From Bacillota bacterium (GTDB lineage: Bacteria; Bacillota; Clostridia; Lachnospirales; Lachnospiraceae), in NCBI GenBank assembly GCA_023399455.1, contig JAEWPN010000148.1, forward strand, positions 1 to 38,002: a stretch of 38,002 nucleotides of DNA. The letters run 5' to 3'. Numbering within the stretch: the first letter of the stretch is position 1; every line of letters starts with the position of its first letter. A model generated the notes under the pieces. The model did not search any database. It saw only the letters and a list, made by a program, of their open reading frames with translations, and was not told where the DNA came from. Shown in pieces: positions 7,168 through 16,446 of this stretch. The position numbers were made by a program, and so were the translations under genes.

Positions 7168-7665
7168 ATGAATAATATTATTTTGACCGGTATGCCGGGC
7201 GCGGGCAAGAGTACCATAGGTGTGGTACTCGCCAAGCGTCTGGGATACCGTTTTGTAGATTCTGATCTGGTCATTCAGGAGAGGACGGGAAGGCTTCTGC
7301 ACCAAATCATAGAGGAAAAAGGAATCGATGGATTTATACAGGTGGAAAATGAGATAAATGAATCTCTCGATATGGAGAAAACGGTCATTGCTACGGGAGG
7401 AAGCGCCGTTTACGGTAAGGAGGCCATGGTACATTTCAAAAGCATAGGGACGATAATATATCTGGAGCTTTCCTGCGAATCGATAGCCCACAGACTGGGC
7501 GATTTGAGCGAAAGAGGCGTTACCGTGCGTAAGGGACAGACGTTAGAGGATTTGTACGAGGAGAGAATTCCCCTTTACCGGCGCTATGCGGATATCATAA
7601 TCGACTGTGAGGATAAGATGATAAAAGATATAGCGGCGGAAATCGAAAGTGCCTTAAAGAATTAA
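7168..7665 (+). CDS. Shikimate kinase-like P-loop kinase with altered substrate-binding residues
   Basis: 165 residues with the fold pattern of shikimate kinase (AroK): P-loop GMPGAGKST (8-16), DSD at 31-33, TGGS at 76-79, and LYEERIPLYRRYADI near the end. Length matches AroK. Two normally invariant shikimate contacts deviate: the FRxxE motif reads F56-I-Q-V-E60, so the Arg is missing, and the GGG loop reads GGS. It may therefore be a paralogue acting on another small hydroxylated substrate, or a divergent AroK. No other aromatic-pathway gene adjoins it, although the trp operon starts 2 kb downstream. The ATG follows the ridA stop by 29 bp. Confidence 0.8.
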   Translation: MNNIILTGMPGAGKSTIGVVLAKRLGYRFVDSDLVIQERTGRLLHQIIEEKGIDGFIQVENEINESLDMEKTVIATGGSAVYGKEAMVHFKSIGTIIYLELSCESIAHRLGDLSERGVTVRKGQTLEDLYEERIPLYRRYADIIIDCEDKMIKDIAAEIESALKN

Positions 7666-7716
7666 GTGGCAACGGTCCAAAATTTACAGGTTATGGGAAA
7701 GGTATAAATTAACAAA

Positions 7717-8628
7717 ATGAAAAAAACAGCACTCACAAGCAGCTTGCTTTTGTTTTTGGCGGCCTGCATCTGGGGCTTTGCTTTTGTGGCGCAAAGCCTT
7801 GGTATGAATTATATGGGCCCCTTGATTTTTAACGGCACACGGTTTTTCTTAGGAGGAATCGTACTTTTGCCTGTAATATTTATGCGGCGTGGAAAGGGCG
7901 GGAAGGATAGACGAAAGCTGCCCTTTTCCTTTGCGCTGAAGGGAGGCATATGCTGCGGACTGGCACTCTGTGCAGCTTCTGTGTTCCAGCAGATAGGAAT
8001 TAAATATACCACAGTTGGGAAGGCTGGATTTATCTCCACTTTATATATTGTTATCGTGCCGGTTCTGGGCTTGTTCCTGCATAAAAAGGTGCGGGGGAGG
8101 GTTTGGATAGCCGCAGCGGTTGCAGTATGCGGACTTTATATGCTCTGTGTGGGCGAGAACTTTTCTCTTGGAAGAGGGGATTTATTTATTCTTGTATGCT
8201 CAATCCTGTTTTCTGTGCATATTTTGCTGATCGATTATTTTGCTCCCAAGATGGACGGAGTAATATTGTCCTGTATTCAATTTTTTGTGGCAGGCACGAT
8301 TTGCACCGTTACGGGACTCATTCTGGAACAGCCCGTATGGAATCAGCTTCTTGCGGGGATATGGCCGCTTTTATATGCGGGGGTCGTGTCTTGCGGAGTA
8401 GCGTATACCTTGCAGGTTATAGCGCAGAAGAATGTGGAGCCCTCCGTGGCTTCCCTTATACTGAGCCTGGAGTCCTCGGTATCGCTGTTAGGCGGATGGC
8501 TTATCCTGGGACAAGCGTTGTCTCAAAAGGAGCTGTTCGGCTGTGCCCTCGTTTTTTCTGCGGTAATCTTAGTGCAGCTTCCGGAGAAAAGCCCTAAAGA
8601 AGGCGGGATATATAAAGAGGCGGTTTGA
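7717..8628 (+). CDS. EamA-family drug/metabolite transporter (DMT superfamily)
   Basis: 303 residues with about ten hydrophobic helices in two repeats, as in EamA/RhaT-type exporters. The N-terminal repeat begins LLLFLAACIWGFAFVAQSLG (the A-W-G-F-A-F motif typical of EamA) and the second around SLGRGDLFILVCSILFSVHI. The C-terminus is short and cytoplasmic. It presumably moves a small metabolite across the membrane; the substrate is unknown. The RBS-like GGGAAAGG lies 14 nt before the ATG, longer than usual. It follows the shikimate-kinase-like gene by 51 bp and precedes the HTH gene by 31 bp, so all three may be cotranscribed. Confidence 0.9.
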   Translation: MKKTALTSSLLLFLAACIWGFAFVAQSLGMNYMGPLIFNGTRFFLGGIVLLPVIFMRRGKGGKDRRKLPFSFALKGGICCGLALCAASVFQQIGIKYTTVGKAGFISTLYIVIVPVLGLFLHKKVRGRVWIAAAVAVCGLYMLCVGENFSLGRGDLFILVCSILFSVHILLIDYFAPKMDGVILSCIQFFVAGTICTVTGLILEQPVWNQLLAGIWPLLYAGVVSCGVAYTLQVIAQKNVEPSVASLILSLESSVSLLGGWLILGQALSQKELFGCALVFSAVILVQLPEKSPKEGGIYKEAV

Positions 8629-8659
8629 GACGAAAAAGGAAACACTAGGAGGTATTCTC

Positions 8660-9247
8660 ATGGATTGCAGTAAAGTGGGCAAATTGATTTACGATTTGCG
8701 GAGAGAAAAAGGAATGACACAAAAACAGCTGGCGAATGCCATGAACATCAGCGACAAGGCCATTTCAAAATGGGAACGCGGGATGGGCTGCCCCGATGTG
8801 TCTTTATTGCAGGATCTATCGGGAATCCTCGGAGTAAATATTGAAAAAATTCTGTCGGGGGATCTGGAGCCCAACAGTGTGGAGGCCGGAAATATGAAGA
8901 AAATCAAATTTCATGTGTGCCCTACCTGCGGAAATATTATAACATGCACCGGGGAGGCCCAGATATCCTGCTGCGGACGAAAGCTGCCTGCTCTGGTTCC
9001 TCAAAAATCACAGGGAGAACATAGTCTGAAAGTGGAGACTGTGGAGGAAGATTACTATATCACTTTCTCACACGAAATGAGCAAGGAGCATTTCCTTAAT
9101 TTCATTGCTTTTGTTACCTTGGACAAGGTACTGCTCATAAGGCTATACCCTGAGCAAAGCGGAGAAGTGCGCTTTCCCAAGCTCAGAAGCGGAGGCACAT
9201 TATATTTCGGATGCAGCCGCCATGGACTATGGGAAGAAAAATTATAA
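8660..9247 (+). CDS. XRE-type HTH domain fused to a desulfoferrodoxin-like (Dx-SOR) protein
   Basis: 195 residues in three parts. (1) 1-65: XRE/Cro helix-turn-helix (MTQKQLANAMNISDKAISKWE). (2) ~82-110: desulforedoxin-type iron site, Cys87-x-x-Cys90 and Cys104-Cys105. (3) ~115-195: superoxide reductase-like domain with every expected iron ligand in place: His121, His138 and His144 (H-x-M-x-x-x-H) and Cys185/His188 in CSRHG. The Lys of the usual EKHVP motif is not present (sequence GEH), so catalytic turnover may be altered. It could be a DNA-binding sensor of superoxide/iron, or a reductase with a regulatory domain. AGGAGG before the ATG fixes the start. It is the last gene before the trp leader. 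Confidence 0.85.
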   Translation: MDCSKVGKLIYDLRREKGMTQKQLANAMNISDKAISKWERGMGCPDVSLLQDLSGILGVNIEKILSGDLEPNSVEAGNMKKIKFHVCPTCGNIITCTGEAQISCCGRKLPALVPQKSQGEHSLKVETVEEDYYITFSHEMSKEHFLNFIAFVTLDKVLLIRLYPEQSGEVRFPKLRSGGTLYFGCSRHGLWEEKL

Positions 9248-9256
9248 ATTACTGTA

Positions 9257-9285
9257 TTGACATAAGCAAAATTCAGTGATAGAAT
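9257..9285 (+). promoter_or_regulatory. Sigma-A promoter of the trp operon
   Basis: TTGACA (9257-9262, perfect), 17-bp spacer, TAGAAT (9280-9285). Transcription would start near 9292, giving a T-box leader of about 330 nt before the first terminator. Confidence 0.8.
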
Positions 9286-9291
9286 ACAGAA

Positions 9292-9621
9292 AATTAAATA
9301 AATCCATGAAAACCGTTGAAGTGGAGATAAAAACAGATGTTGCTCTTACAGAGAGCTGGGATTGCTGAGAACCGGCAGAAAGCAGTTTGTTAAATGGACC
9401 ACGGAGGGCGCAGTCAAAGGCTAACAGCAATACAGCCTAGTATTCAGCGACGTAAAGCACACGTTAGTTGCTGGGAATATGATAGTATTCCTTAAAGAGC
9501 AGGAGATTTCAGCATACATTTGATTTTTCGAATAGATGCCTCTCCTGAATCAAGGTGGCACCGCGGATAGACATTCTGATCCGTCCTTGACAATACCAAA
9601 ATATTGTCATGGGCGGATTTT
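9292..9621 (+). promoter_or_regulatory. tRNA-Trp T-box leader (riboswitch) of the trp operon
   Basis: The conserved T-box sequence AGGTGGCACCGCGG is at 9553-9566. The specifier is read as TGG (Trp) at 9395-9397 within AAATGGACCAC, where CCAC can pair with GTGG of the 5' side of stem I. The antiterminator bulge reads TGGC, complementary to a GCCA tRNA 3' end; G is the usual bacterial tRNA-Trp discriminator. CGGAT/ATCCG closes the antiterminator; the competing terminator is at 9579-9621. Uncharged tRNA-Trp should therefore switch on trpEGDCFBA. Confidence 0.93.
9579..9621 (+). terminator. T-box-controlled intrinsic terminator
   Basis: Arms ATCCGTCCTTGACAATA (from 9579) and TATTGTCATGGGCGGAT (to 9618) pair over 17 positions with one G-U pair and one mismatch, and TTTT follows. 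It competes with the antiterminator for ATCCG. Confidence 0.85.
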
Positions 9622-9627
9622 GCGCGT

Positions 9628-9744
9628 ATAAGCAGAGTCAGATAGTAATAAAAACAGCCCAAAATGCTTGCATTTCGGGCTGTTTTTATTACTATCTGAC
9701 GAGCAACGCGAATTCAAGAGGCTTTGCCTCTTGAATCTGCTTAT
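9628..9744. repeat. Three-arm inverted-repeat element with a second terminator, between T-box and trpE
   Basis: Outer arms ATAAGCAGA (9628-9636) and TCTGCTTAT (9736-9744) enclose two hairpins. Hairpin A has 31-nt arms (9637-9667 and 9670-9700) with a single A/C mismatch and contains AAAACAGCCC/GGGCTGTTTTT, a bidirectional intrinsic-terminator shape. Hairpin B has 11-bp arms (9712-9722 and 9726-9736) around TTT. The whole would fold as a three-way junction. It is not part of a standard T-box and may be an inserted MITE-like element or a second control point. From 9745 to 9820 I see only AT-rich sequence with no convincing promoter. Confidence 0.65.
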
Positions 9745-9837
9745 GAAATATAGATAAATGTATTGAAATATGGCAATTAAAACATAGTTATTGATACATC
9801 AGCCAATTGATCTTAAAAGTAAAAGGAGGAACCAAAT

Positions 9838-11301
9838 ATGTACACACCAACCCTGGAAGAAGTTAAGGCTTTTGCAAAAGCCTACAAGACGGTCCCGATC
9901 AGCCGTGTCATTTATTCCGATTTCTGTACTCCCATAGAGGTGCTCAGGATATTGAAATCGGTAAGCTGTCACTGTTACATGTTAGAAAGCCTTGAGGATA
10001 CGGACAAATGGGGAAGGTATACATTCTTGGGCTATGACCCCAAGCTGGAAATAACCTGCACGGATAAGACAGTACGGATCAGCACAGGTACAGAGTTAGT
10101 TATAAAGGACGCGAATCCCGCCCGGTATATCAGGCAGATCATCGAGGAGAATAAGTGCCCGAGGATCAAAGAGCTTCCAACCTTTACAGGAGGACTTGTG
10201 GGATATTTCTCCTACGATTATATAAAATACAGTGAACCCTCCTTGAATCTCGATGCCAGAGACGAGGAAAACTTCAAAGATGTGGATCTTATGCTTTTCG
10301 ATAAAGTGATCGCCTTCGATAACCTGAAGCAGAAAGTGTTCCTGATCGTCAATATGAAGACGGATTCCCCTGTGGAAAATTATAAGAAAGCGATACGGGA
10401 GCTTAACGACATGGAGGCGCTCATCACTAAGGGCACGCCGGCACAGATACAGCCCCTTCGCATCAAGTCGGAGTTCCGTCCGCTCTTTAAGGAGAAGGAA
10501 TACTGCAGGATGGTAGAAAAAGCGAAGAATTACATCAAAGAAGGAGATATCTTTCAGGTGGTGTTGTCCAACCGCTTGGAAGCGGATGTGGAAGGAAGCC
10601 TCTTCGATACTTACAGAGTGCTTCGGACGACCAATCCCTCTCCCTATATGTTCTATTTCAGCAGTGATGATATCGAGATAGCAGGAGCATCGCCGGAGAC
10701 CTTGGTAAAGCTGGAGAACGGCGGCCTGTACACTTTCCCGCTAGCCGGAACGAGGTCCAGAGGCAAGACGGAGGAAGAGGATGAGAGGTTGGAAAAGGAA
10801 CTGCTTGCGGATCCCAAGGAACTTGCCGAACACAATATGCTGGTAGATCTTGGCAGAAACGATATCGGTAAGATCAGCCGCTTCGGTTCCGTGCAGGTTG
10901 AGGAATATATGTCCATCGAGAAATTCTCTCATGTTATGCACATCGGTTCTACGGTAAAGGGAGAAATCAGACAGGATAAGACGTCTTTAGATGCGATAGG
11001 TGCGGTGCTTCCCGCAGGAACTCTTTCAGGAGCGCCTAAGATCAGGGCCTGTGAGATTATCAATGAGTTAGAGAATAACAAGAGAGGAATCTACGGCGGA
11101 GCTATAGGATATATCGATTTCACAGGAAATATGGACACCTGCATTGCAATAAGGATCGCCTTTAAGAAAAATGGGAAGGTATTCATCCGTTCAGGAGCAG
11201 GAATCGTAGCGGACAGCGTGCCGGAGAAGGAATACCAGGAGTGCATCAACAAAGCAAAGGCGGTAATGAGCGCCTTGCAGACGGCGGAAGGAGGAATTTA
11301 A
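9838..11301 (+). CDS. trpE: Anthranilate synthase component I
   Basis: 487 residues of the chorismate-binding family. Anthranilate synthase makes anthranilate from chorismate with ammonia supplied by TrpG, the first step of tryptophan synthesis. The N-terminal region has MLESLED (48-54), matching the LLES element used for feedback inhibition by tryptophan in TrpE, which favours TrpE over PabB. The C-terminal catalytic domain has GDIFQVVLS, FPLAGTRSRG, DLGRNDIG and LPAGTLSGAPK (391-401). It is the first gene of a complete, tightly packed trp operon, with AAAAGGAGG 9 nt before the ATG. trpG begins one base after its stop. Confidence 0.97.
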   Translation: MYTPTLEEVKAFAKAYKTVPISRVIYSDFCTPIEVLRILKSVSCHCYMLESLEDTDKWGRYTFLGYDPKLEITCTDKTVRISTGTELVIKDANPARYIRQIIEENKCPRIKELPTFTGGLVGYFSYDYIKYSEPSLNLDARDEENFKDVDLMLFDKVIAFDNLKQKVFLIVNMKTDSPVENYKKAIRELNDMEALITKGTPAQIQPLRIKSEFRPLFKEKEYCRMVEKAKNYIKEGDIFQVVLSNRLEADVEGSLFDTYRVLRTTNPSPYMFYFSSDDIEIAGASPETLVKLENGGLYTFPLAGTRSRGKTEEEDERLEKELLADPKELAEHNMLVDLGRNDIGKISRFGSVQVEEYMSIEKFSHVMHIGSTVKGEIRQDKTSLDAIGAVLPAGTLSGAPKIRACEIINELENNKRGIYGGAIGYIDFTGNMDTCIAIRIAFKKNGKVFIRSGAGIVADSVPEKEYQECINKAKAVMSALQTAEGGI

Positions 11302-11302
11302 G

Positions 11303-11869
11303 ATGATACTGCTAATCGACAATTACGACAGCTTTTCTTACAATCTGTATCAGCTTATCGGTTCTATAGACCCGGGAATCAAGGTGATTCGCAACGATGA
11401 ATTGACGATTCCCGAAATAGAGGAGCTGGATATCAGCCATATTGTTTTATCACCCGGCCCGGGCAGACCGGCAGATGCGGGAATTTGCGAGGAAGCGCTT
11501 AAACATTTTGCAGGAACGATTCCGATACTCGGTGTATGCCTCGGACATCAGGCGATATGCGAAGCTTATGGTGCACAGGTATCCTATGCGAAGGAGCTTA
11601 TGCATGGGAAGCAGTCTGAGATATCGATAGAGGGGGATTGCAGGCTTTTTAAGGGACTGCCCGAGACGATCAAAGCGGCGAGGTACCATTCCCTCGCTGC
11701 CGTAGAAGAAACCATGCCGGAGGAACTTCTCATAACGGCAAAGACCGGGGATGGAGAAATTATGGGAGTGAAGCACAGAGATTTCGAGGTATACGGCGTG
11801 CAGTTCCATCCTGAATCTATCCTTACGCCGGATGGAGAAGCCATACTCCGTAATTTTTTAACAGCATAA
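11303..11869 (+). CDS. trpG: Anthranilate synthase component II (glutamine amidotransferase)
   Basis: 188 residues, a stand-alone class I glutamine amidotransferase that supplies ammonia to TrpE. The catalytic triad is visible: nucleophile Cys79 in GVCLGHQ, and His169/Glu171 in QFHPES. The N-terminal sequence [13 protein letters not shown] is typical of TrpG/PabA. The start codon lies one base after the trpE stop, so expression is translationally coupled. The same protein may also serve folate synthesis if a pabB exists elsewhere, as in some Firmicutes; nothing in this window shows that. Confidence 0.96.
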   Translation: MILLIDNYDSFSYNLYQLIGSIDPGIKVIRNDELTIPEIEELDISHIVLSPGPGRPADAGICEEALKHFAGTIPILGVCLGHQAICEAYGAQVSYAKELMHGKQSEISIEGDCRLFKGLPETIKAARYHSLAAVEETMPEELLITAKTGDGEIMGVKHRDFEVYGVQFHPESILTPDGEAILRNFLTA

Positions 11870-11891
11870 AAACCGGAAGGGAGATAAGGAA

Positions 11892-12899
11892 ATGATAAAG
11901 GAAGCGATTCAGAAGGTAGTAACTAAACAGGATTTAAGTTATCAGGAAGCGGAAACGGTAATGGATGAGATTATGAGCGGCAGCGCTTCTCAGATTCAGA
12001 TGTCAGCATATCTGACATCACTGTCATTAAAGGGAGAGAACATCGAGGAAATTACCGCCTCGGCAGCAGGCATGAGAAAGCACTGCATCCGCTTGCTTCA
12101 TGACATGGAAGTATTGGAAATCGTAGGTACAGGAGGAGATAAATCCAATTCCTTCAATATATCCACCACCTCGGCAATCGTCGTATCGGCTATGGGAATT
12201 CCCGTTGCTAAGCATGGTAACCGTGCAGCCAGCAGCAAATGCGGAGCGGCCGACGTATTGGAGGCGCTTGGTGTGAACATCAATATTTCGCCGGAAAAGA
12301 GCAAGGAGCTTTTGGAAAAAATAGGAATCTGCTTCCTGTTCGCACAGAACTATCATATAGCCATGAAATATGTGGCTCCGGTGAGAAAAGAGCTTGGAAT
12401 CCGCACAGTGTTCAATATTCTCGGACCTCTTTCCAATCCGGCGGGAGCCAATATGCAGCTTCTTGGAGTATACGATGAGGAGCTGGTGGAGCCCATGGCG
12501 AAGGTGCTTGCCAATCTGGGGGTCAAAAATGCAATGGTAGTATTCGGTCAGGACGGACTTGATGAGATTTCTATGAGCTCTGCCACCACCGTATGCGAAG
12601 TGAGAAATAATGAGTTCAGGAAATATACGCTGGAGCCGGAGCAGTTTGGCATGGAGAGATGTAAGAAAGAAGATTTGCTGGGCGGGACTCCCGAAGAAAA
12701 TGCGCAGATTACTCTTTCAATTCTAAAAGGCGAAAAAGGGCCCAAAAGAGATGCCGTTGTGCTTAATTCGGCAGCAGCGCTTTATGTGGCGGATTCCTCT
12801 CTTACTTTGCAGGAAGCGGTTTATAAAGTACAGGAAACGATAGATAATGGAAGTGCACTTAAGCAATTGGAGCGTTTCGTATCTTTATCCAATTCTTAA
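11892..12899 (+). CDS. trpD: Anthranilate phosphoribosyltransferase
   Basis: 335 residues, the usual TrpD length. It transfers the phosphoribosyl group of PRPP to anthranilate. The PRPP/Mg site [14 protein letters not shown] starts at residue 79, followed by [21 protein letters not shown], both hallmark TrpD sequences. An N-terminal helical domain ([20 protein letters not shown]) precedes. It is a separate gene, not fused to trpG as in enterics. AAGGGAGAT lies before the ATG, and the gap to trpG is 22 bp. Confidence 0.97.
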   Translation: MIKEAIQKVVTKQDLSYQEAETVMDEIMSGSASQIQMSAYLTSLSLKGENIEEITASAAGMRKHCIRLLHDMEVLEIVGTGGDKSNSFNISTTSAIVVSAMGIPVAKHGNRAASSKCGAADVLEALGVNINISPEKSKELLEKIGICFLFAQNYHIAMKYVAPVRKELGIRTVFNILGPLSNPAGANMQLLGVYDEELVEPMAKVLANLGVKNAMVVFGQDGLDEISMSSATTVCEVRNNEFRKYTLEPEQFGMERCKKEDLLGGTPEENAQITLSILKGEKGPKRDAVVLNSAAALYVADSSLTLQEAVYKVQETIDNGSALKQLERFVSLSNS

Positions 12900-12917
12900 G
12901 AAAAAGGAGTTATTATC

Positions 12918-13715
12918 ATGATATTAGATGAAATTGCAGCAAAAACCCGTGTGAGGGTGGAGGAACTGAAAAAGAGGAGAGACCTTTATTCATTGCGAAG
13001 AGATGCGGAGGCGATGGCCCCTGCCATGGAAAAGAGCGGAGATTTTCCTTTTAGGAGGGCGCTGGCCGCAGAAGGGATGTCCTTTATCTGTGAGGTGAAG
13101 AAGGCTTCTCCGTCGAAGGGCATTATTGCGGAGGAATTCCCCTATCTGGATATTGCGAAGGAATATGAAGAGGCGGGAGCCGCGGCGATTTCCGTGCTGA
13201 CAGAGCCCTTTTATTTCCTTGGCAGCGACAGCTATCTGGAGCAGATAGCGTCGGCGGTGAGGATACCGGTGCTTAGAAAAGACTTCACAGTGGATGAGTA
13301 TCAGATCTTCGAAGCGAAGCTGCTTGGCGCCTCCGCCATTCTGTTGATCTGTACGCTTCTCGGGGAGAAGCGGTTAAAAGAATATTTGGAAATCGCTCAT
13401 AGTGTCGGATTATCCGCCCTTGTTGAGGCACATACGGAGGATGAAGTAGAAGCGGCACTTAGGGCGGAAGCCGGAATCATAGGAGTAAATAACCGGAATC
13501 TGAAAACCTTTAAGGTTGACATAACAACCAGCAGCCGTCTGCGAAAGCTTGTCCCGGAAGAAATCGTCTTCGTATCGGAGAGCGGAATCAGGACCGCGCA
13601 GGATGTGGCAATACTTAAGCAGAATAAGACGGATGCCGTTCTGATCGGAGAAACTTTTATGCGAAGCTCCGATAAGAAAAGGCAGGTTTCCATCTTACGA
13701 GGAGAAGAACTGTGA
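12918..13715 (+). CDS. trpC: Indole-3-glycerol phosphate synthase
   Basis: 265 residues, a monofunctional TrpC. The (beta/alpha)8-barrel motif FICEVKKASPSKG begins at residue 56 and carries the catalytic Glu59, Lys61 and the phosphate/substrate Ser-Pro-Ser-Lys stretch. Later motifs are VLTEPFYFLGS, VLRKDFTVDEYQI, GVNNRNLKTF and VSESGI, all in the expected order. It closes the pyrrole ring to make indoleglycerol phosphate. It is preceded by AAAAAGGAG and its stop overlaps the trpF start (GTGA). Confidence 0.97.
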   Translation: MILDEIAAKTRVRVEELKKRRDLYSLRRDAEAMAPAMEKSGDFPFRRALAAEGMSFICEVKKASPSKGIIAEEFPYLDIAKEYEEAGAAAISVLTEPFYFLGSDSYLEQIASAVRIPVLRKDFTVDEYQIFEAKLLGASAILLICTLLGEKRLKEYLEIAHSVGLSALVEAHTEDEVEAALRAEAGIIGVNNRNLKTFKVDITTSSRLRKLVPEEIVFVSESGIRTAQDVAILKQNKTDAVLIGETFMRSSDKKRQVSILRGEEL

Positions 13716-14341
13716 AACCGAAAATAAAGATATGCGGACTTACGAGAGAATGCGATATCGATTATGTGAATGAGGCTGGTCCGGAGTACATCGGCTTCGT
13801 ATTTGCAGACAGCAGGAGGCAGATAGACGAAGCCGGGGCGGCACACCTTAAGTCCAGAGTAAAAAGCGGGGTATCCGCCGTAGGCGTATTTGTGAATGCA
13901 CCCACAGAGCAGATAATCAGGCTTATGCAGAATGGTACTATCGACATAGTACAGCTCCACGGGCAGGAACGGCCTACCTATGTGGAAGAAATAAAACGGC
14001 GGATAATCGGTCCTGTCATCAAGGCGGTACGTATCGGAGAAGAAGAGTATCCATCGGCTCTTTATGAAGAGTATGCAAATTCAGGTGCGGATTACTTTTT
14101 ATTTGACAGCGGCACGACGGGGGGAGGCTATGGAGGTACCGGGGTTGCCTTTGACTGGAACCGGATTCCGAAGACACCGCTTCCGTATTTTCTCGCGGGA
14201 GGATTGCATGCAGAGAATATAGGGGAAGCTGTCTCATATGCAAAGCCCTATGCGGTGGACATAAGCAGCGGCGTGGAGAAGGACGGCGTAAAGAATAGAG
14301 ATAAAATATTGGAAATTATAAGGAGAATCAGAGATGTCTAA
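13712..14341 (+). CDS. trpF: Phosphoribosylanthranilate isomerase
   Basis: 209 residues, with the N-terminal [12 protein letters not shown] holding the catalytic Cys8. Further TrpF motifs are [35 protein letters not shown] and [10 protein letters not shown]. It performs the Amadori rearrangement to CdRP, the substrate of TrpC. The start is GTG, embedded in the trpC stop (4-nt overlap), with AGGAG 8 nt upstream; the 3' end overlaps trpB by 8 nt. These overlaps imply tight translational coupling. Separate trpC and trpF genes are the Gram-positive pattern. Confidence 0.96.
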   Translation: MKPKIKICGLTRECDIDYVNEAGPEYIGFVFADSRRQIDEAGAAHLKSRVKSGVSAVGVFVNAPTEQIIRLMQNGTIDIVQLHGQERPTYVEEIKRRIIGPVIKAVRIGEEEYPSALYEEYANSGADYFLFDSGTTGGGYGGTGVAFDWNRIPKTPLPYFLAGGLHAENIGEAVSYAKPYAVDISSGVEKDGVKNRDKILEIIRRIRDV

Positions 14342-15518
14342 GGGAAGATTTGGCGTGCACGGCGGACAGTATATACCGGAGACGCTTATGAATGAAGTGA
14401 TTAGGTTAGAGGAAAGCTACGAGTTTTATAAAAATGATCCTGACTTTAATAAGGAACTGGACGATCTGCTTAAGAATTATGCAGGCCGGCCTTCCCTTTT
14501 GTATTATGCCAAACGAATGACGCAGGATTTGGGAGGGGCTAAGATTTATTTAAAGAGAGAGGATTTGAATCATACCGGCTCCCACAAGATCAATAATGTA
14601 TTAGGTCAGGTGCTTCTTGCCAAAAAGATGGGAAAGATGAGAGTCATCGCCGAAACCGGAGCGGGGCAGCACGGAGTGGCCACAGCTACGGCAGCGGCGC
14701 TCTTAGGCATGGAGTGTGAGATTTTCATGGGGAAAGAGGATACGGACAGACAGGCACTTAACGTATACCGCATGGAGCTTCTGGGAGCGAAGGTCCATCC
14801 GGTAACAAGCGGCACGATGACGTTAAAGGATGCGGTAAATGAGACGATGCGGGAATGGACTAACAGAGTGCACGACACCCACTACGTATTGGGATCCGTT
14901 ATGGGCCCCCATCCCTTTCCCACCATTGTCAGGGATTTCCAGAGCGTGATCAGCAAGGAAGCGAGAGCGCAGATTCTCGAATACGAGGGAAAGCTTCCTG
15001 ACGCTGTGGTTGCCTGTGTAGGCGGCGGGAGCAACGCCATGGGAATGTTTTATAATTTTATCGGGGATAAGGAGGTGGCCCTGATAGGCTGTGAGGCGGC
15101 GGGACATGGGTTGAATACGCAGAAGCACGCGGCCACTATTGCCAAGGGAACCCCCGGCGTATTCCACGGAATGAAGTCTTATTTCTGTCAAGACGAATAC
15201 GGACAGATTGCGCCGGTTTATTCCATATCTGCAGGCTTGGATTATCCGGGAATAGGGCCGGAGCATGCCAATCTGCACGACAGCAAACGGGCGCAGTACG
15301 TTCCGGTTACGGATGACGAGGCGGTAGATGCGTTTGAGTACCTGGCGAGGACGGAGGGCATCATTTGTGCAATTGAGAGCGCCCATGCGGTTGCTCATGT
15401 GAGGAAGATAGCGCCCGAAATGAAGAAGGACGATATAATTATTGTTTGTCTTTCCGGCAGAGGTGATAAGGATGTGGCGGCAATCGCCAGATATAAGGGG
15501 GTAAATATCCATGAATAA
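14334..15518 (+). CDS. trpB: Tryptophan synthase beta chain
   Basis: 394 residues, the standard TrpB1 length. The PLP-binding lysine is Lys85 in [15 protein letters not shown], and the phosphate-binding glycine loop reads [32 protein letters not shown] is also diagnostic of the alpha-interacting TrpB1 type. It condenses indole, channelled from TrpA, with serine to yield tryptophan. The start lies inside the end of trpF (ATGTCTAA, 8-nt overlap), and its own stop overlaps trpA by 8 nt in the same way (ATGAATAA). Confidence 0.98.
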   Translation: MSKGRFGVHGGQYIPETLMNEVIRLEESYEFYKNDPDFNKELDDLLKNYAGRPSLLYYAKRMTQDLGGAKIYLKREDLNHTGSHKINNVLGQVLLAKKMGKMRVIAETGAGQHGVATATAAALLGMECEIFMGKEDTDRQALNVYRMELLGAKVHPVTSGTMTLKDAVNETMREWTNRVHDTHYVLGSVMGPHPFPTIVRDFQSVISKEARAQILEYEGKLPDAVVACVGGGSNAMGMFYNFIGDKEVALIGCEAAGHGLNTQKHAATIAKGTPGVFHGMKSYFCQDEYGQIAPVYSISAGLDYPGIGPEHANLHDSKRAQYVPVTDDEAVDAFEYLARTEGIICAIESAHAVAHVRKIAPEMKKDDIIIVCLSGRGDKDVAAIARYKGVNIHE

Positions 15519-16287
15519 TATTAGCATACAAGACGCTTTTGACCACGGGAAAGCTTTCATAGGTTTTTTGACCGGCGGTGATCCTTCTATCGAGAAAAGT
15601 GAAGAATTTATTATGAAAATGGTGGAAGCCGGATGTGATTTGATCGAAATCGGAATCCCGTTTTCCGACCCAATAGCGGAAGGACCTGTAATCCAGGAAG
15701 CCAATATCCGGGCGCTGGCCGCAGGGACGACTACCGATAAGATATTTGAACTGGCGAAGAATGTACGGAAAAAAACAAATGTACCCTTGGTGTTTTTGAC
15801 TTATCTGAATCCTGTATACAAATACGGATATGAAAAGTTCTGTGCAAAATGTGAGGAAGCAGGGGTGAATGGTCTGATTATCCCGGATATGCCCTACGAA
15901 GAAAAAGGTGAACTCCTAAAAGCAGCCGGAGAATACGGCGTAGATATCATTTCCCTTATTGCACCGACTTCGGAGGAAAGGATAAAAATGATAGCAGGGG
16001 ATGCGAAAGGCTTTATTTATATAGTGTCTTCTATGGGAGTTACCGGGATGCGAAGCGAAATAAAGACGGACTTAAGCGCTATTTTATCCGCGGTAAGAGA
16101 GGCATCGAATACGCCTGCGGCAGTAGGCTTCGGTGTCAGCACTCCGGAACAGGCGGGAAAAATAGCGGACATTGCGGACGGAGTTATCGTAGGCAGCGCG
16201 ATAGTGAAGATTATTGGAAAATACGGTGGGGAAGCAGGCCAGCCTGTTTATGACTATGTAAAAAGTATGAAGGAGGCTATTCGGTAA
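15511..16287 (+). CDS. trpA: Tryptophan synthase alpha chain
   Basis: 258 residues. The catalytic Glu46 and Asp53 are found in [45 protein letters not shown] and [10 protein letters not shown] follow in the normal order. It cleaves indoleglycerol phosphate to indole, which passes to TrpB. It is the last gene of the seven-gene trp operon. No clear intrinsic terminator is seen in the 160 bp after it, only AT-rich sequence, so some read-through towards spoVAE is possible. Confidence 0.97.
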   Translation: MNNISIQDAFDHGKAFIGFLTGGDPSIEKSEEFIMKMVEAGCDLIEIGIPFSDPIAEGPVIQEANIRALAAGTTTDKIFELAKNVRKKTNVPLVFLTYLNPVYKYGYEKFCAKCEEAGVNGLIIPDMPYEEKGELLKAAGEYGVDIISLIAPTSEERIKMIAGDAKGFIYIVSSMGVTGMRSEIKTDLSAILSAVREASNTPAAVGFGVSTPEQAGKIADIADGVIVGSAIVKIIGKYGGEAGQPVYDYVKSMKEAIR

Positions 16288-16446
16288 AATGTCTTAAAAA
16301 TCGTAATTTATTCAAATAAAATATAAATGAATTGTACATAATAATCCATAAATCAGAAAAGGTGTGTGATACGGACTTTTCTGCGTTTAATAAAAGCCTA
16401 TGTCCGCATAGGACATTCGGGCTGTAAAGAAAGGTATGGTTATTTT

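Noticed and set aside
9763..9819. Possible internal trpE promoters (TTGAAA at 9763 with TAGTTA; TTGATA at 9791 with TAAAAG)
   Set aside because: The first has a poor -10, and the second would start transcription inside the trpE ribosome site. Neither is convincing.
14823..15704. 293-codon open frame on the minus strand opposite trpB/trpA
   Set aside because: It is a mirror of strongly conserved coding sequence, with no ribosome site and no recognisable domain.
16366..16446. GTG-initiated N-terminal extension of SpoVAE
   Set aside because: The extra 27 residues are charged and not part of the family, and the ATG at 16447 begins at the conserved family start.
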